Source: Trichomonas vaginalis G3
Taxonomy: Eukaryota; Parabasalia; Trichomonadida; Trichomonadidae
Direction of reading: 5' to 3'
NCBI RefSeq assembly: GCF_026262505.1
Contig: NC_067207.1
Location: 22,970,082-23,034,081 of the forward strand
Length of the DNA: 64,000 nt
Shown here: positions 19,004 to 27,798 of the stretch, in pieces
How the letters are laid out: the number at the start of each line of letters is the position of its first letter
How positions within the stretch are numbered: the first letter of the stretch is position 1
Program-made: the position numbers and the translations under genes
The notes under the pieces: generated by a model
Seen by the model: the letters and a program-made list of their open reading frames with translations, nothing else
Databases searched by the model: none
What the model was told of the DNA's origin: nothing

Positions 19004-19586
19004 ATGACCGAAGAAGTTGAAACGGTAGATTTGACACCACAAACAAAAAGTTCAGAACCATTGTCAAAACCTGTCAAAGAACTTACAGATGAAGAGAAAA
19101 ATTCAATAATAGAAAGTGCCAGGTCTGGAAATACAAACTCTAACTATAAAGTCACTTTTCATAAAATGGAACGGCTAGTATCTCAAAAAAGAAACAGACT
19201 CTCACAAATAAAATATTGAAGTCTGAAGGAGCTTTCGAGACAACAGATGGAAAAGTTTACTTCACTGACCAACAGTTCATTATAGAACATCTCATTGACT
19301 TAGAGTCGAAATATTCTAAACTTTACAACAAACACAAAAAGTTGAAAGGAAAACAAAAACAAATGGCATATGATATTTATGAAGATGTTGACGACACAAC
19401 TGTTCCTGCAGGTGGGGAAAAATCAGAGGAACGAAAAGTGACGAAAAACCGATAGAAGAAGAAAAACCAAAAACTGAAGATAAACCAAAACCAAAGTTTA
19501 GTTTGGAAACTAAACCAAGTCAACCTTCATTAGCTGGTATGGGTTGGCGTCAAAGACTTATGGCAGCAGGCGGTTATGTTAAGTAA
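19004..19586 (+). pseudogene. Conserved small element gene with coiled coil (broken)
   Basis: Acidic start (MTEEVETVDLTPQTK), a helical middle with DLESKYSKLYNKHKKLKGKQ coiled coil, and a Pro/Lys-rich end closing in LAGMGWRQRLMAAGGYVK. The order (FETTDGKVYF then coiled coil) recalls the 78-residue protein of the A/C family. Fossil with about two breaks. Not recognised. Confidence 0.45.
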
Positions 19587-19629
19587 AGAAAAAAACATTT
19601 TTTTATTTTTATAAAAATGCCCATATAGA

Positions 19630-19848
19630 ATGGATAGAAAATCTGCTAGAATAAAAGCAGAGTTGCAAAGATATGGTTGGAGAGTTTCGAAGAAGTTTAA
19701 ATATAGGAAGGGAAGACCCATAAAAGTCTATGACAAACTGGCTGGTCTTCGCTACGAAATGGATTTGGAAACAGCACGTGCCAATTATCCAAACAGAATA
19801 GAGAGGTTAGAAGAAGAACGTCTTAATGGACATGCCTTTCGATGTTAG
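19630..19848 (+). CDS. Small basic protein (72 aa)
   Basis: 72 residues, very basic N-terminal half (KSARIKAELQRYGWRVSKKF, KYRKGRPIKVYDK) and an acidic helix near the end (NRIERLEEERLNGH). It is preceded by TTTTTTTATTTTTATAAAAATG at 19606-19618, then the in-frame start at 19630. Looks like a DNA- or RNA-binding small protein; not recognised. Confidence 0.5.
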   Translation: MDRKSARIKAELQRYGWRVSKKFKYRKGRPIKVYDKLAGLRYEMDLETARANYPNRIERLEEERLNGHAFRC

Positions 19849-19908
19849 TGAGCATTGCATGAAGTAAAAATTTATTTTAAAAAGTGACATTTTTTTATTT
19901 TATTTGAA

Positions 19909-20489
19909 ATGTACGCTGAGTTTGTTGGAGAAGACCGTTGGGAAACTTGTTTGTTAGATGAGAAATATGAAATTCACTGTTGTGAGTCATTTGAAGTCAG
20001 AAACAAAAAGACAAAAAGAGTTTTAAGCGAATGGGAGCGAAATAACGGATATGCTGTTATGAAGATGGGTGGAAACACTATCTTAAACATGTTGTCATTG
20101 CAACTCATTTTATACTGAATCCTAACAATTTACCTTTTGTAGACCATATAAACCGTATAAGAAACGACAATAGACTTGAAACTTACGTTGGGTCACTCGT
20201 TCTGAAAACAATAAGAACAAAGGCAAATTTAGAGATATTGTATTCGAATTTGTCGACGAACTAGAAGATGAAACAATTGAAATTACAGACTATGGCAAGC
20301 ATACGTTTGAGTTTTACTACTATAGCGAAGAACAAGACTCTTTCTACTTTTATACCGGCGTAAACTATAGAAAATTACAAGTATATTTTACTAAGGCGGG
20401 CTATGCTTATGTAAACTAGAGATACAGATGGAAAAAACGTTCAAATACTTCTTAACAAATTCAAGAAGCTATATGGCATACAATTTTAA
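19909..20489 (+). pseudogene. HNH homing-type endonuclease relic (broken)
   Basis: The first 60 residues resemble the NUMOD4-like start of phage HNH proteins (KKTKRVLSEWERNNGYAVMK). Further on, NPNNLPFVDHINRIRNDN carries the Asp-His-Ile and Asn positions of the HNH_3 type, with arrangement typical of free-standing homing nucleases. It would nick or cut DNA at its target in this family. Fossil with several breaks, so probably a dead passenger. Confidence 0.6.
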
Positions 20490-20494
20490 AACAA

Positions 20495-20505
20495 TATATT
20501 TTTAC
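20495..20505 (+). promoter_or_regulatory. A/T promoter-like motif
   Basis: TATATTTTTAC ends 9 bases before the ATG at 20515; a near match, TATATTTTTAC on the minus strand, lies before the B capsid gene (32633-32642). The shared motif links two virion-gene candidates. Confidence 0.5.
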
Positions 20506-20514
20506 ATATATTAA

Positions 20515-21375
20515 ATGCTTCAGGTTGAAAAACAAAGAACAAAAGTAGCAGATACAAAACCGTTAGACTATATCTTTACAAATGCTGGTAGGACAATATC
20601 AGATGAAGAAATTTCATCCCGAGTATACAGGTTTGACTATCCAATTCGTTGGCTTCAAAGTCCTTCAGATGCAAAGGCAATAGGATTTAGAAGAGTTTTG
20701 TTTTCAAATAGAACTAACGCATTTATGTTCGCAGTATATTTTCATGGGCAGTATAAAGGTTCTGATGGTCTAATAGACAAATTTGACGAAATGAGAATCT
20801 TTACAGTTCGTTCAGACGAAAGTCTTGAGAAAACTCTAAATGACTTTCAAACTCAAATGAACAAATATTATTGGGAATTTCAAGAAAAATACGACTCTTT
20901 ACTAAATGGAACATACTATCTGAAACTAGAATATGACAAGATGAACTCCACCGTTTCATTTCAAAGGATTGAAATTAACCCTCCAAGAGATACACAGTTT
21001 TTATTTTGGGAAGTAGACAAACGTTCTTGGGCACAATTTCTTCGGTTACTAAACCAGAACGAACCATTACCACCAGATGGTCCATTTAAATTTATACTTC
21101 CACCAGCAGATTTGACAGTTTATAGAAACGTGTTTGACCCTCAAAATGTTATGTGTCATGCAAGTTTCAGTTCAAGCAACAATAGTTTTCTATGTATTGG
21201 TAAGGACTTTTATGACTTTGCTTCTAAATTCTACGAACCACCTAGTAACAGTTTCTCTGACTTTCAAGTTTGGTTCACAACAAATGGTGTGCAACATATT
21301 ATTCCATTGTACTATGACTTTTATCTCGAATTGTCTTTCATATATAACTACGGAAAAGTGCTGAAAAAGTATTGA
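20515..21375 (+). CDS. Candidate minor capsid protein, paralogue 2 of element B
   Basis: 286 residues, looks whole. Opens with a 40-residue extension relative to 14844-15641, then YRFDYPIRWLQSPSDAKAIG, FDPQNVMCHASFSSSNNSF, YEPPSNSFSDFQVWFTTNG and PLYYDFYLELSFIYNYG. The paralogues share these blocks in the same order but differ widely between them, so the duplication is old. Having two versions in one element could allow hetero-oligomers or exchangeable spikes; that is speculation. An AGATCT palindrome follows the stop by 13 bases. Confidence 0.55.
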   Translation: MLQVEKQRTKVADTKPLDYIFTNAGRTISDEEISSRVYRFDYPIRWLQSPSDAKAIGFRRVLFSNRTNAFMFAVYFHGQYKGSDGLIDKFDEMRIFTVRSDESLEKTLNDFQTQMNKYYWEFQEKYDSLLNGTYYLKLEYDKMNSTVSFQRIEINPPRDTQFLFWEVDKRSWAQFLRLLNQNEPLPPDGPFKFILPPADLTVYRNVFDPQNVMCHASFSSSNNSFLCIGKDFYDFASKFYEPPSNSFSDFQVWFTTNGVQHIIPLYYDFYLELSFIYNYGKVLKKY

Positions 21376-21536
21376 AAAATAATGTTTAGGGTAGAAGGTG
21401 AGATCTCACCCGTTTTTTCACCTGTTTTCTCACCCTCATGAATTTGTCATGACTTCTTCGTAAACTAAACGTAAATGTTTTGTGAAGAATATAGCAACCG
21501 TCTGAATTCCGGCGGTTGGTTTTTATACAAAATTCA

Positions 21537-21686
21537 TGCGGGAAATTCTTGAGTTTTGGTTGAAAGAATACGGTGGAGCCAAAAGTGGCTCGACCTCAAA
21601 ACAAGCATTTTATGAGCTTACAAAGGGTGTTATGAATGAATTCAAAGGTATTTGCATACATCCTGACCTCGTTCATTTTGTTCCCG
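21537..21686 (+). pseudogene. Fragment of a KilA-N gene
   Basis: Matches the DNA-binding domain of the KilA-N gene at 40890-41559 (ILEFWLKEYG, STSKQAFYELTKGVMNEFKG, and the VHF end), with no gene around it. It is an isolated piece, set between 25-bp and AGATCT repeats, which points to repeat-mediated shuffling. Confidence 0.7.
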
Positions 21687-22139
21687 GACCAAAATATAAT
21701 TTAGGGTAGAAGGTTAGATCTAACCTCTTTTCTAACCTCTTTTCTCACCTCTTGAATTTTCATGATTTCATCGTAAATGTTTTGTCAAGACTTCTTCGTA
21801 CATGTTTTGTCAAGACTTCTTCATCGTAATGAGCGTAAATGTTTTGTCAAGACTTCTTCGTAATGAGTGTAAAGGACCCAAAAATAATGTTTAGGTGAAG
21901 AGGTGAGATCTCACCTCTTTTCTAACCTCTTTTTTCACCTCTTGAATTTTCAAGACTTCTTCGTACATGTTTTGTCGAAACTTCTTCGTAAATGTTTTGT
22001 CAAGACTTCTTCGTAATGAGTGTAAAGGACCCAAAAATATAATTTAGGGTAGAAGGTGAGATCTCACCTGTTTTTTCACCTCTTTTTTCACCTCTTGAAT
22101 TTTCATGAATTTTCCCGAAATAAAAAATAAAGTTAGTTT

Positions 22140-22175
22140 TATTTTTTTATTTTTTTTTATTTTGTATGTAAGAAC
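22140..22175 (+). promoter_or_regulatory. T-rich leader shared by the KilA-N gene cluster
   Basis: A run of T/A ending TTTTATTTTGTATGTAAGAAC directly precedes the ATG. Nearly the same leader (TTTGTATGTAARRACAG) stands before 23968, 24668, 40890 and 44140. It is distinct from the TTTTTATC motif of virion genes, so the elements may have two promoter classes. Confidence 0.5.
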
Positions 22176-23117
22176 ATGTTAGCAACAATAGGTTCTACAA
22201 CACTTCAAACAACAACTTCACCAAACTCTTTAGTTATGAATCCAACATCTATGTTAGTAGAGATGAAAAACTTCATTCCTTCTTCATATACTTTTGAAAC
22301 AGAAATCCAGAAGATAAAGCAAGAACTTTTAACAAGTAATTTAGACTGTAGTGCGAAAGATGAAACAAATGAACAGTATCTTTATGAAATGCAGGACATT
22401 ATTGACCATTTACCCAAATTGCATGAAATCCAACAACAAAAGCTCACTATTCCTGAATTCGACGAAATTGAAGTCAAAGCAACTGACTCAGTAGAAATAA
22501 AGAAGTTCATTCGTAAGGTAAACTATGAGTTTCTAGGATTTCATTGCAACCATAAGGTTATGGACAAAGATTGCGACATGGTTTATAAAAATATTTCTGA
22601 CCTTTACAAAACCCGGGAGTTTAAGACCTACGACAACTTTGTTTCGTTAGTTGCTGAATGTGTATGGCAGATAAGAGATAAAGATAGAAGATGTAAAGTA
22701 TGGAATGAACAAATAAAACCAGCAACTTTTGAGTTAAAGAAAACCATTGACGCTTTAGTTGTTTTAGCAGGTAAGGTTTCAGAATATAACGCAAAAATGA
22801 ACCCGCAATGTTCTAAATGTAAGGCAGCAATTAGGAAATATAACTACTCCGTCAAAGAGATAGAAAGAATGAGAAACGACTATGCAGATTTAAAGAAAGA
22901 AGCAGAGAAACCAGCAGAAAATAAAATGGACATGTTAGCATTTCTGAACAAAAACTATCCAACTGCTGACGATTTCCTTCTATCTGACGTCAAGAAGAAG
23001 TATAAAGAAACCTTCGGCATAGTTAAAACATTCGATATCCTCAGCGAAGAAATAGAAGCTACAAAACTGTTTAGAATTTCAAATATACATCGTACAATTC
23101 ATGTAAAACGTTTATAA
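22176..23117 (+). CDS. Conserved Maverick protein of unknown function (313 aa)
   Basis: 313 residues, looks whole. Helical and charged throughout; the middle has a Cys/His-bearing stretch (FLGFHCNHKVMDKDCDMVYK) and a NPQCSKCKAA knuckle near residue 217 that could bind metal. The second half has a long helix (VKEIERMRNDYADLKKEAEK). The copy in C (41722-42684) is closely related but has an extra 8-codon palindromic insert near the start. It lies in the KilA-N cluster and shares that cluster's leader, suggesting a regulatory role. Not recognised. Confidence 0.7.
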   Translation: MLATIGSTTLQTTTSPNSLVMNPTSMLVEMKNFIPSSYTFETEIQKIKQELLTSNLDCSAKDETNEQYLYEMQDIIDHLPKLHEIQQQKLTIPEFDEIEVKATDSVEIKKFIRKVNYEFLGFHCNHKVMDKDCDMVYKNISDLYKTREFKTYDNFVSLVAECVWQIRDKDRRCKVWNEQIKPATFELKKTIDALVVLAGKVSEYNAKMNPQCSKCKAAIRKYNYSVKEIERMRNDYADLKKEAEKPAENKMDMLAFLNKNYPTADDFLLSDVKKKYKETFGIVKTFDILSEEIEATKLFRISNIHRTIHVKRL

Positions 23118-23967
23118 AATAACTGAGGTGAAAAAACAGGTGAGAAAACGGGTGAGATCTCACCTCTTCACCTAAACATTATTTTTGCTGAAAAATGACC
23201 AAAATTCTGAGTAAAATAATTTTTAGGGCATGTGTCAAACCGTTGAGTTTTCACAAAATTTAAAAAATAACGTTTACCATGTGAAACGCTTATAAAATAA
23301 CTGGGGTAGAAAACAGGTTAGAAAACAGGTTAGATCTAACCTCTTCACCTAAACTTTATTTTTGTCTGATTTACGCTCATTACGAAGAAGTCTTGACAAA
23401 ACATTTACGAAGAAGTCTTGACAAAACATTTACGAAGAAGTCTTGACAAATTCAAGAGGGTAGAAAAGAGGTGAGAAAACGGGTGAGATCTCACCTCTTC
23501 ACCTAAACTTTATTTTTGTCTGATTTACGCTCATTACGAAGAAGTCTTGACAAAACATGTACGATGAAATCATGACAAAACATGTACGATGAAATCATGA
23601 CAAAACATGTACGATGAAGTCTTGACAAATTCAAGAGGGTAGAAAAGAGGTTAGAAAAGAGGTGAGATCTAACCTTCTACCCTAAAATATATTTTTGCTG
23701 AATTCAGCACAAAAATCTGAGTAAAATGGCATAAGATTGCTTCCCTCGAAAAACCGAGGATAGAGATTCCGTATGAAAATCGTGAAATTTCTCTAGACCG
23801 GATTTTACCGGCCTTGCCTAAAACACATGAAAATCATGAAGAACAGCGAGTAGGTAAGAAATCCTGGTCGCCTAAAACTCTATGAAAATCATGAATTTCC
23901 TTAAGACAGAAAAAATAAAGTTAGTTTTTTATAAAATATTTTTTTTATTTTGTATGTAAGAACAGAA
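23118..23967. repeat. Repeat-rich spacer with four AGATCT palindromes (reverse set)
   Basis: Palindromes at 23126-23173, 23303-23350, 23456-23507 and 23635-23684, with 25-bp units on the opposite strand near 23375-23450 and 23525-23625. One palindrome has TTAGATCTAAC arms, two have GTGAGATCTCAC, and the last has one arm of each type. A KilA-N fragment lies at 23730-23790, with CCTCG-aaaaa-CCGAGG inside it. The stretch ends with the T-rich leader of the next gene. Confidence 0.75.
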
Positions 23968-24579
23968 ATGACAAACACTGAGTTTGAAACAGTTAGAAAG
24001 ATAGACAATAACACTAAAGTGGTTAGAATTGGTGATTTAAACGTAAGATACTCAAAGAAATACAACAAATATTCTTTGTCAGACATTATATCTCCATCTG
24101 GAAAGAAAACATACCATTGGGTTAAAATTGCTTCAACTCAGAAAATTTTGACAAGAAATCCTGAGCTTATGATATCGGTAAGATTCTATGGAACTACAGC
24201 ATATCTTATAGACAAAAGTCTTATACCAATAGTTTTGTTATGGTTAGACCCAGTTGTTGGATATAACTTCATAACATATGGTTCATTCGATACGGAACGT
24301 TGCAGTGAAGGCTTACTTTACATCGTTCAGAAACCGAAGGACTTCAATACAAAAAGATATAAGATAGGAAGAACATATAATATAACTCAAAGATATGACA
24401 GTACAGTCAATAGAGTCAAGGTTGTGTTCGTTAACGATATGAGAGCTGCTGAAACAGAACTACTCGAAAAGTTTGAGAAAATGTATGGTGCTCCCACGAA
24501 AGGTAAAGAAACGTTTGAAGTAGATGAGATAGATAAAGCTATAAAATTATTTGACGAAGTTGCTGAAAAATACATGTAA
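23968..24579 (+). CDS. KilA-N-like protein with a T5orf172 (GIY-YIG fold) domain
   Basis: 203 residues from the ATG that follows the shared leader; an upstream in-frame ATG at 23950 lies inside that leader. The N-terminal half has the KilA-N/Bro arrangement (IGDLNVRYSKKYNKYSLSD, YHWVKI, GTTAYLIDKSLIPIVLLWLD). The C-terminal half matches T5orf172: GLLYIVQKPKD, YKIGRTYNITQRY and AAETELLEKFEKMY. In viruses of the NCLDV group such proteins are thought to act on DNA or in regulation. It heads a KilA-N tandem with 24668. Confidence 0.7.
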   Translation: MTNTEFETVRKIDNNTKVVRIGDLNVRYSKKYNKYSLSDIISPSGKKTYHWVKIASTQKILTRNPELMISVRFYGTTAYLIDKSLIPIVLLWLDPVVGYNFITYGSFDTERCSEGLLYIVQKPKDFNTKRYKIGRTYNITQRYDSTVNRVKVVFVNDMRAAETELLEKFEKMYGAPTKGKETFEVDEIDKAIKLFDEVAEKYM

Positions 24580-24667
24580 AGCGTTTATTTTTGGTCTTTT
24601 GTGAAAGTCAGAAAATAACGCTAATTTTTTATAAAATATTTTTTTTATTTTGTATGTAAAGACAGAT

Positions 24668-25474
24668 ATGTCAACAACAGAGAACACAACAACAGTTATA
24701 GTCCATGAAGCTATAAATGAAGAATATGAGTGGGTTCAGTTTAACAAACAACTCCGTCTCATTCGTTCGGTCAAAGACGATATGTACCAAATGCAAAGTA
24801 TTTTGAACGCTCTTCGTTCTACAAAGCAAGCATATCATTGGTTTGAAAACCAACAGACAAAAGAACTTTTAGAAGAATTTCCTCATATGTTTGCTACCCT
24901 CGAAAAACCGAGGAATGAGATTCCGTATGAAAATCGTAAAAATTTGCCAATAAATTTAAGAGGATATTATGTTCATAGACTTCTCGTAAATGCTGTTGCA
25001 ATGTGGGCTTCACCTCGTTACGCTTGTTATATTTTCATGATGTTAGATGAAATTCATAGACAAGAACGTGAAGAGCTAGAGAACAAGCTTGAAGCAAAAG
25101 ACAAAAACATTCAGAAAAGAATACCACGTTCGGTACCAAAAGGAAAGGAAAAGAACTATAAGTATATGATTTATACTGAAGAGATGGAAAATGAAGAAGA
25201 CAGAGATATGGTTATGTTGCATTTAGTCAGAAGAAACAACAAAAGCTTTTACGACCTTGCTAAGATTTACAAATCTGACAGAAATTGGTTCTATCGCGAA
25301 AACTTACCGATTTCAATGACCCCGAATGAAGATGTGAAACAAATAGTTCAAGATACGTTACCTCAAACACACTATGATATTAAAGGTTGTACAATACTTA
25401 CCTTCAAAGAAGATTTGCCATTGTTAAAGGAAAAAATAACAGAGTATTTTGACAACTTCAAACAAGTAGGGTAG
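24668..25474 (+). CDS. KilA-N domain protein, copy in element B
   Basis: 268 residues from the ATG after the shared leader. KilA-N blocks: YHWFENQQTKELLEEFPHM, then RGYYVHRLLVNAVAMWASPR, YACYIFMMLDEI; a coiled coil (REELENKLEAKDKNIQKR) follows, and then a conserved C-terminal region of about 110 residues (KYMIYTEEMENEEDRDM, TLPQTHYDIKGCTIL). The same gene is at 44140-44967 in C and its end at 1-99 in A, so it is common to both families and probably exchanged between them. DNA-binding regulator by family. Bases 24897-24911 form a CCTCG/CGAGG hairpin inside the frame. Confidence 0.8.
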   Translation: MSTTENTTTVIVHEAINEEYEWVQFNKQLRLIRSVKDDMYQMQSILNALRSTKQAYHWFENQQTKELLEEFPHMFATLEKPRNEIPYENRKNLPINLRGYYVHRLLVNAVAMWASPRYACYIFMMLDEIHRQEREELENKLEAKDKNIQKRIPRSVPKGKEKNYKYMIYTEEMENEEDRDMVMLHLVRRNNKSFYDLAKIYKSDRNWFYRENLPISMTPNEDVKQIVQDTLPQTHYDIKGCTILTFKEDLPLLKEKITEYFDNFKQVG

Positions 25475-25938
25475 ATGCACTCTTTATTTTTACGCTTGAC
25501 TTCAGATGGCTCAGGTAGCTCTATAAAGTAAATTGCCTTGTCAAATCCTTCTGGCATTCCGAGTCCTTCCATCCGACAGAAAAATATTTTCCCGACAACT
25601 GGAAAAAGTTTTTCCTTCCTACAGGAAAAATTTTCCTTCCTACAAGAAAAAATTTTCCAGTTGTCCGTCCGTAAACCATTCAAATTTTCGAAAATTGAGA
25701 ACTTTTTGGTCGAACTTCAGAAAAAAATTTTCCATCCGACAGGAAAAATTTTTCCATCCGACAGGAAAAAAATTTTCCTTCCAACAGGAAAAGTTCTTCC
25801 TTCCAACAGGAAAAGTTCTTCCTTCCGACAGGACACAAACGGATGACTGACGTTCCTCTTCCTGAATGCCTTCCAAAGCCAGAAGAACCGACAGCCCCAG
25901 CACCACAACAGACTTACTAAGACTAAACACTTACATTT
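25475..25938. repeat. Palindromic tandem repeat block, AAAATTTTTCC type
   Basis: From about 25565 to 25835 a unit of about 20 bases (TTTTCCTTCCTACAGGAAAA and variants with CATCCGACAGG or CAACAGG) is repeated some ten times. Each unit is itself close to a palindrome (GGAAAAA...TTTTTCC). Both strands read through by composition alone. Near 25843-25919 a short frame (MTDVPLPECLPKPEEPTAP... QQTY) could be the tail of a Pro-rich virion protein. No confident gene. Confidence 0.6.
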
Positions 25939-26814
25939 TCAAGCTTGACTTTTTACAATTTGAACTTTGTTTGCGTAGATATGAATTCTGAAAGAAGTAT
26001 GAGGGTCTTGTATGACTTTGTACTTCTCCCATAGTTCATGTCTGTCAAACTTACCTGCCATGGACTCTTTCATAAGTTCCATGAAATCGTCTTCGGACAA
26101 TCCGGGGAAAAGTACAATGTCAGTAAGTATTCTTTTAACATCCTTACTTAAACTCTTTGCTGTCTGTACACAAATGACAACTGAAATGTTAAAGTGCCTA
26201 AGTTTCTTAAGAATTCGACACATATCTTGTTCTCTGTTCTTTAACAAAGGATGAGAGGCGAAATCATCTAAGATAAGAAGACATCTATGAGGGTACGTTT
26301 TCCAATCGTAAGATTGCAATTTCTTCGAAATGTATTCTATCTCTTTCTGTTTGTTTCTGAAGTGTTTCTTCTCTAATATTCTCTGCATTTCCTCATTTGG
26401 GTCTTTAAACTTAGAATTTATATACTCATTTATAGCATTATACTTCAAAACTCTTCTTTGGTACTTCTTTATCCAATCTAACAACTCAGTATCCTTTATA
26501 CATACTAACTTAGACTTCTTTATAATATCTTTGAACGAATTGACGGTTTGGTCAAATTGACCAGAAGTACTACAAATAACAACTAACTCATAGAATGGGT
26601 TCTTCTCATCTAGTTCTTGTTGTTGTGCAGCCATTTTAAGATAAGTGAAAGTCTTACCCGACCCAGGTGGTGCAATTAGACCTGTTATACCATTCTGAGC
26701 AAATAAGAACTTGTCATGTATAGGTTTTATCTGAGCATTTTCTAACTTCCTCTTGTTCTTGTTTAAAACATTCTCAAATTTCTTGTCAATGTCAGCAAAC
26801 TTTTTTTCTAACAT
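25939..26814 (-). CDS. Maverick packaging ATPase (A32/FtsK-HerA type)
   Basis: 291 residues from the ATG at 26814; the frame is open further upstream, but that would overlap the divergent gene at 26851. Walker A is APPGSGKTF (about residue 50), Walker B is CLLILDDFASH, and a sensor-like VVICVQTAKSL lies between. The family packages DNA into capsids of Polintons and NCLDVs, so element B is a virus-type Maverick. It looks whole. No such gene is visible in element C. Confidence 0.8.
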   Translation of the reverse strand: MLEKKFADIDKKFENVLNKNKRKLENAQIKPIHDKFLFAQNGITGLIAPPGSGKTFTYLKMAAQQQELDEKNPFYELVVICSTSGQFDQTVNSFKDIIKKSKLVCIKDTELLDWIKKYQRRVLKYNAINEYINSKFKDPNEEMQRILEKKHFRNKQKEIEYISKKLQSYDWKTYPHRCLLILDDFASHPLLKNREQDMCRILKKLRHFNISVVICVQTAKSLSKDVKRILTDIVLFPGLSEDDFMELMKESMAGKFDRHELWEKYKVIQDPHTSFRIHIYANKVQIVKSQA

Positions 26815-26850
26815 ATTTTTAGAAAAATTAAAATTTTTATCTTTTAGAAA

Positions 26851-27327
26851 ATGTCTAGCGATTTCGCTATCTATATTCGAGACAAGCTTTTCGACAGCAA
26901 AACATCTGTCGACCATAAAATCTTACATAGTGTAAACAAGAAAGGTGAATTTGTTCTAAAGTTCTGTTTCTGGGAATATGACAAGAACCATAAAACATTA
27001 GGCAGAGAAGTCTTAAAATTTGTCAATGACAGACTTGTTGACAGAGATGACGCCTCTTGGAGAGATGAAGTCCAACAAAAGTTCTTAGAATGCAAAGAAG
27101 ACACATGCGCTGTTCTTGAAGATGAAATAGGAAACAGAATAGATGAGCTATTAAAGGACAAAGAACTTTTACATAAATATGGTTCGGAGAAATTTGACAT
27201 AACTCCACCAGAAAAGAAGAAGAGAGAAAAGAAAGAGAAGAAAGTAGAAGAGAAGAAAGAAAAGAAAGTAGAAGAAGAGAAGAAAGAACCTGAACCAGTT
27301 CCAGAGAAAAAGAAATTTGACATGTAA
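26851..27327 (+). CDS. Conserved Maverick protein (158 aa), Lys/Glu tail
   Basis: The middle FVLKFCFWEYDKNHKTLGRE...VLKFVNDRLVD matches FVFTYVLKEYDRYHNEVNQ...IKFVDKKLVN of the gene at 43658-44032 in C, so the families share it. The last 50 residues are repetitive Lys/Glu (KKEKKVEE units). It is divergent from the ATPase over a 36-base spacer carrying TTTTTATC. Function unknown. Confidence 0.65.
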   Translation: MSSDFAIYIRDKLFDSKTSVDHKILHSVNKKGEFVLKFCFWEYDKNHKTLGREVLKFVNDRLVDRDDASWRDEVQQKFLECKEDTCAVLEDEIGNRIDELLKDKELLHKYGSEKFDITPPEKKKREKKEKKVEEKKEKKVEEEKKEPEPVPEKKKFDM

Positions 27328-27343
27328 AAATAAAATTTTATTT

Positions 27344-27763
27344 TTAGAACATTTCTGGGTCAATGTCAATGTTCTCTTCCTCTTTAGGAGCAAACACTGG
27401 CTTAGACTCTAAAATCTTTTTACCCAATTTACCTTGAACTTCAACTATCTTAGACTCATAATATTCATAGTCGTCTGCTTTCTTTGGTTCATAAGGTATA
27501 ACAAGTTTGTATGCTTTGCCTTCTTTAAGGTTTGAGAACCTTCTGTCAAAACTTTCTTTGACTGCTAACAAACCTTCTATGTATAAGTCTTCAAATTTCG
27601 CACCATTTTTAGTCACAATAGCAAACTTAACTGGTTCGATGTTCCAAACTTTGCTGAATGAAGACTTTTCAAAATGGTAGAAGTAAACATTCAAATATGT
27701 GAATGGGTCTAGTTCTTCTTTAAGTCCTGACATGTACTTGTTTACTGAGATGAATTTTGCCAT
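27344..27763 (-). CDS. Candidate single-stranded DNA-binding protein
   Basis: 139 residues, looks whole. The globular part (FTYLNVYFYHFEKSSFSKVWN, FAIVTKNGAKFEDLYIEG, YKLVIPYEPKK) is beta-rich; the end is acidic and closes on Phe (EEENIDIDPEMF), as in bacterial SSB (DDDIPF-type) and T7 gp2.5 tails. It lies directly downstream of the helicase on the same strand (36 bases). TTTTTTTATCCGATAG precedes it. Assignment rests on tail and position only. Confidence 0.4.
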   Translation of the reverse strand: MAKFISVNKYMSGLKEELDPFTYLNVYFYHFEKSSFSKVWNIEPVKFAIVTKNGAKFEDLYIEGLLAVKESFDRRFSNLKEGKAYKLVIPYEPKKADDYEYYESKIVEVQGKLGKKILESKPVFAPKEEENIDIDPEMF

Positions 27764-27798
27764 CTTTTCTATCGGATAAAAAAATATTTTTTTTAAAT

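Larger units (their letters stand above)
21376..22175. repeat. Repeat-rich spacer with four AGATCT palindromes and 25-bp units
   Basis: Palindromes at 21388-21436, 21702-21751, 21892-21941 and 22045-22094; 25-bp units near 21445-21480, 21770-21870 and 21945-22025. A 150-base KilA-N fragment lies between (see 21537). CAACCG at 21495 and CGGTTG at 21513 form a small hairpin. The final 40 bases are the A/T leader of the next gene. No other gene is seen. Confidence 0.75.

Noticed and set aside
19909-20118. Free-standing small gene
   Set aside because: It is the front part of a decayed HNH-type relic extending to 20489, so not listed separately.
22153-22168. GTATGT before several KilA-N genes as a 5' splice site
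   Set aside because: GTATGT matches the trichomonad donor, but no acceptor and branch motif (ACTAACACACAG-type) follows nearby; the sequence is always in the same leader place just before an ATG.
25372-25930. Overlapping frames in the AAAATTTTTCC block on both strands as genes
   Set aside because: All arise from the same repeat unit (SCRKENF and SFRQ-type peptides); no conserved counterpart elsewhere in the window.
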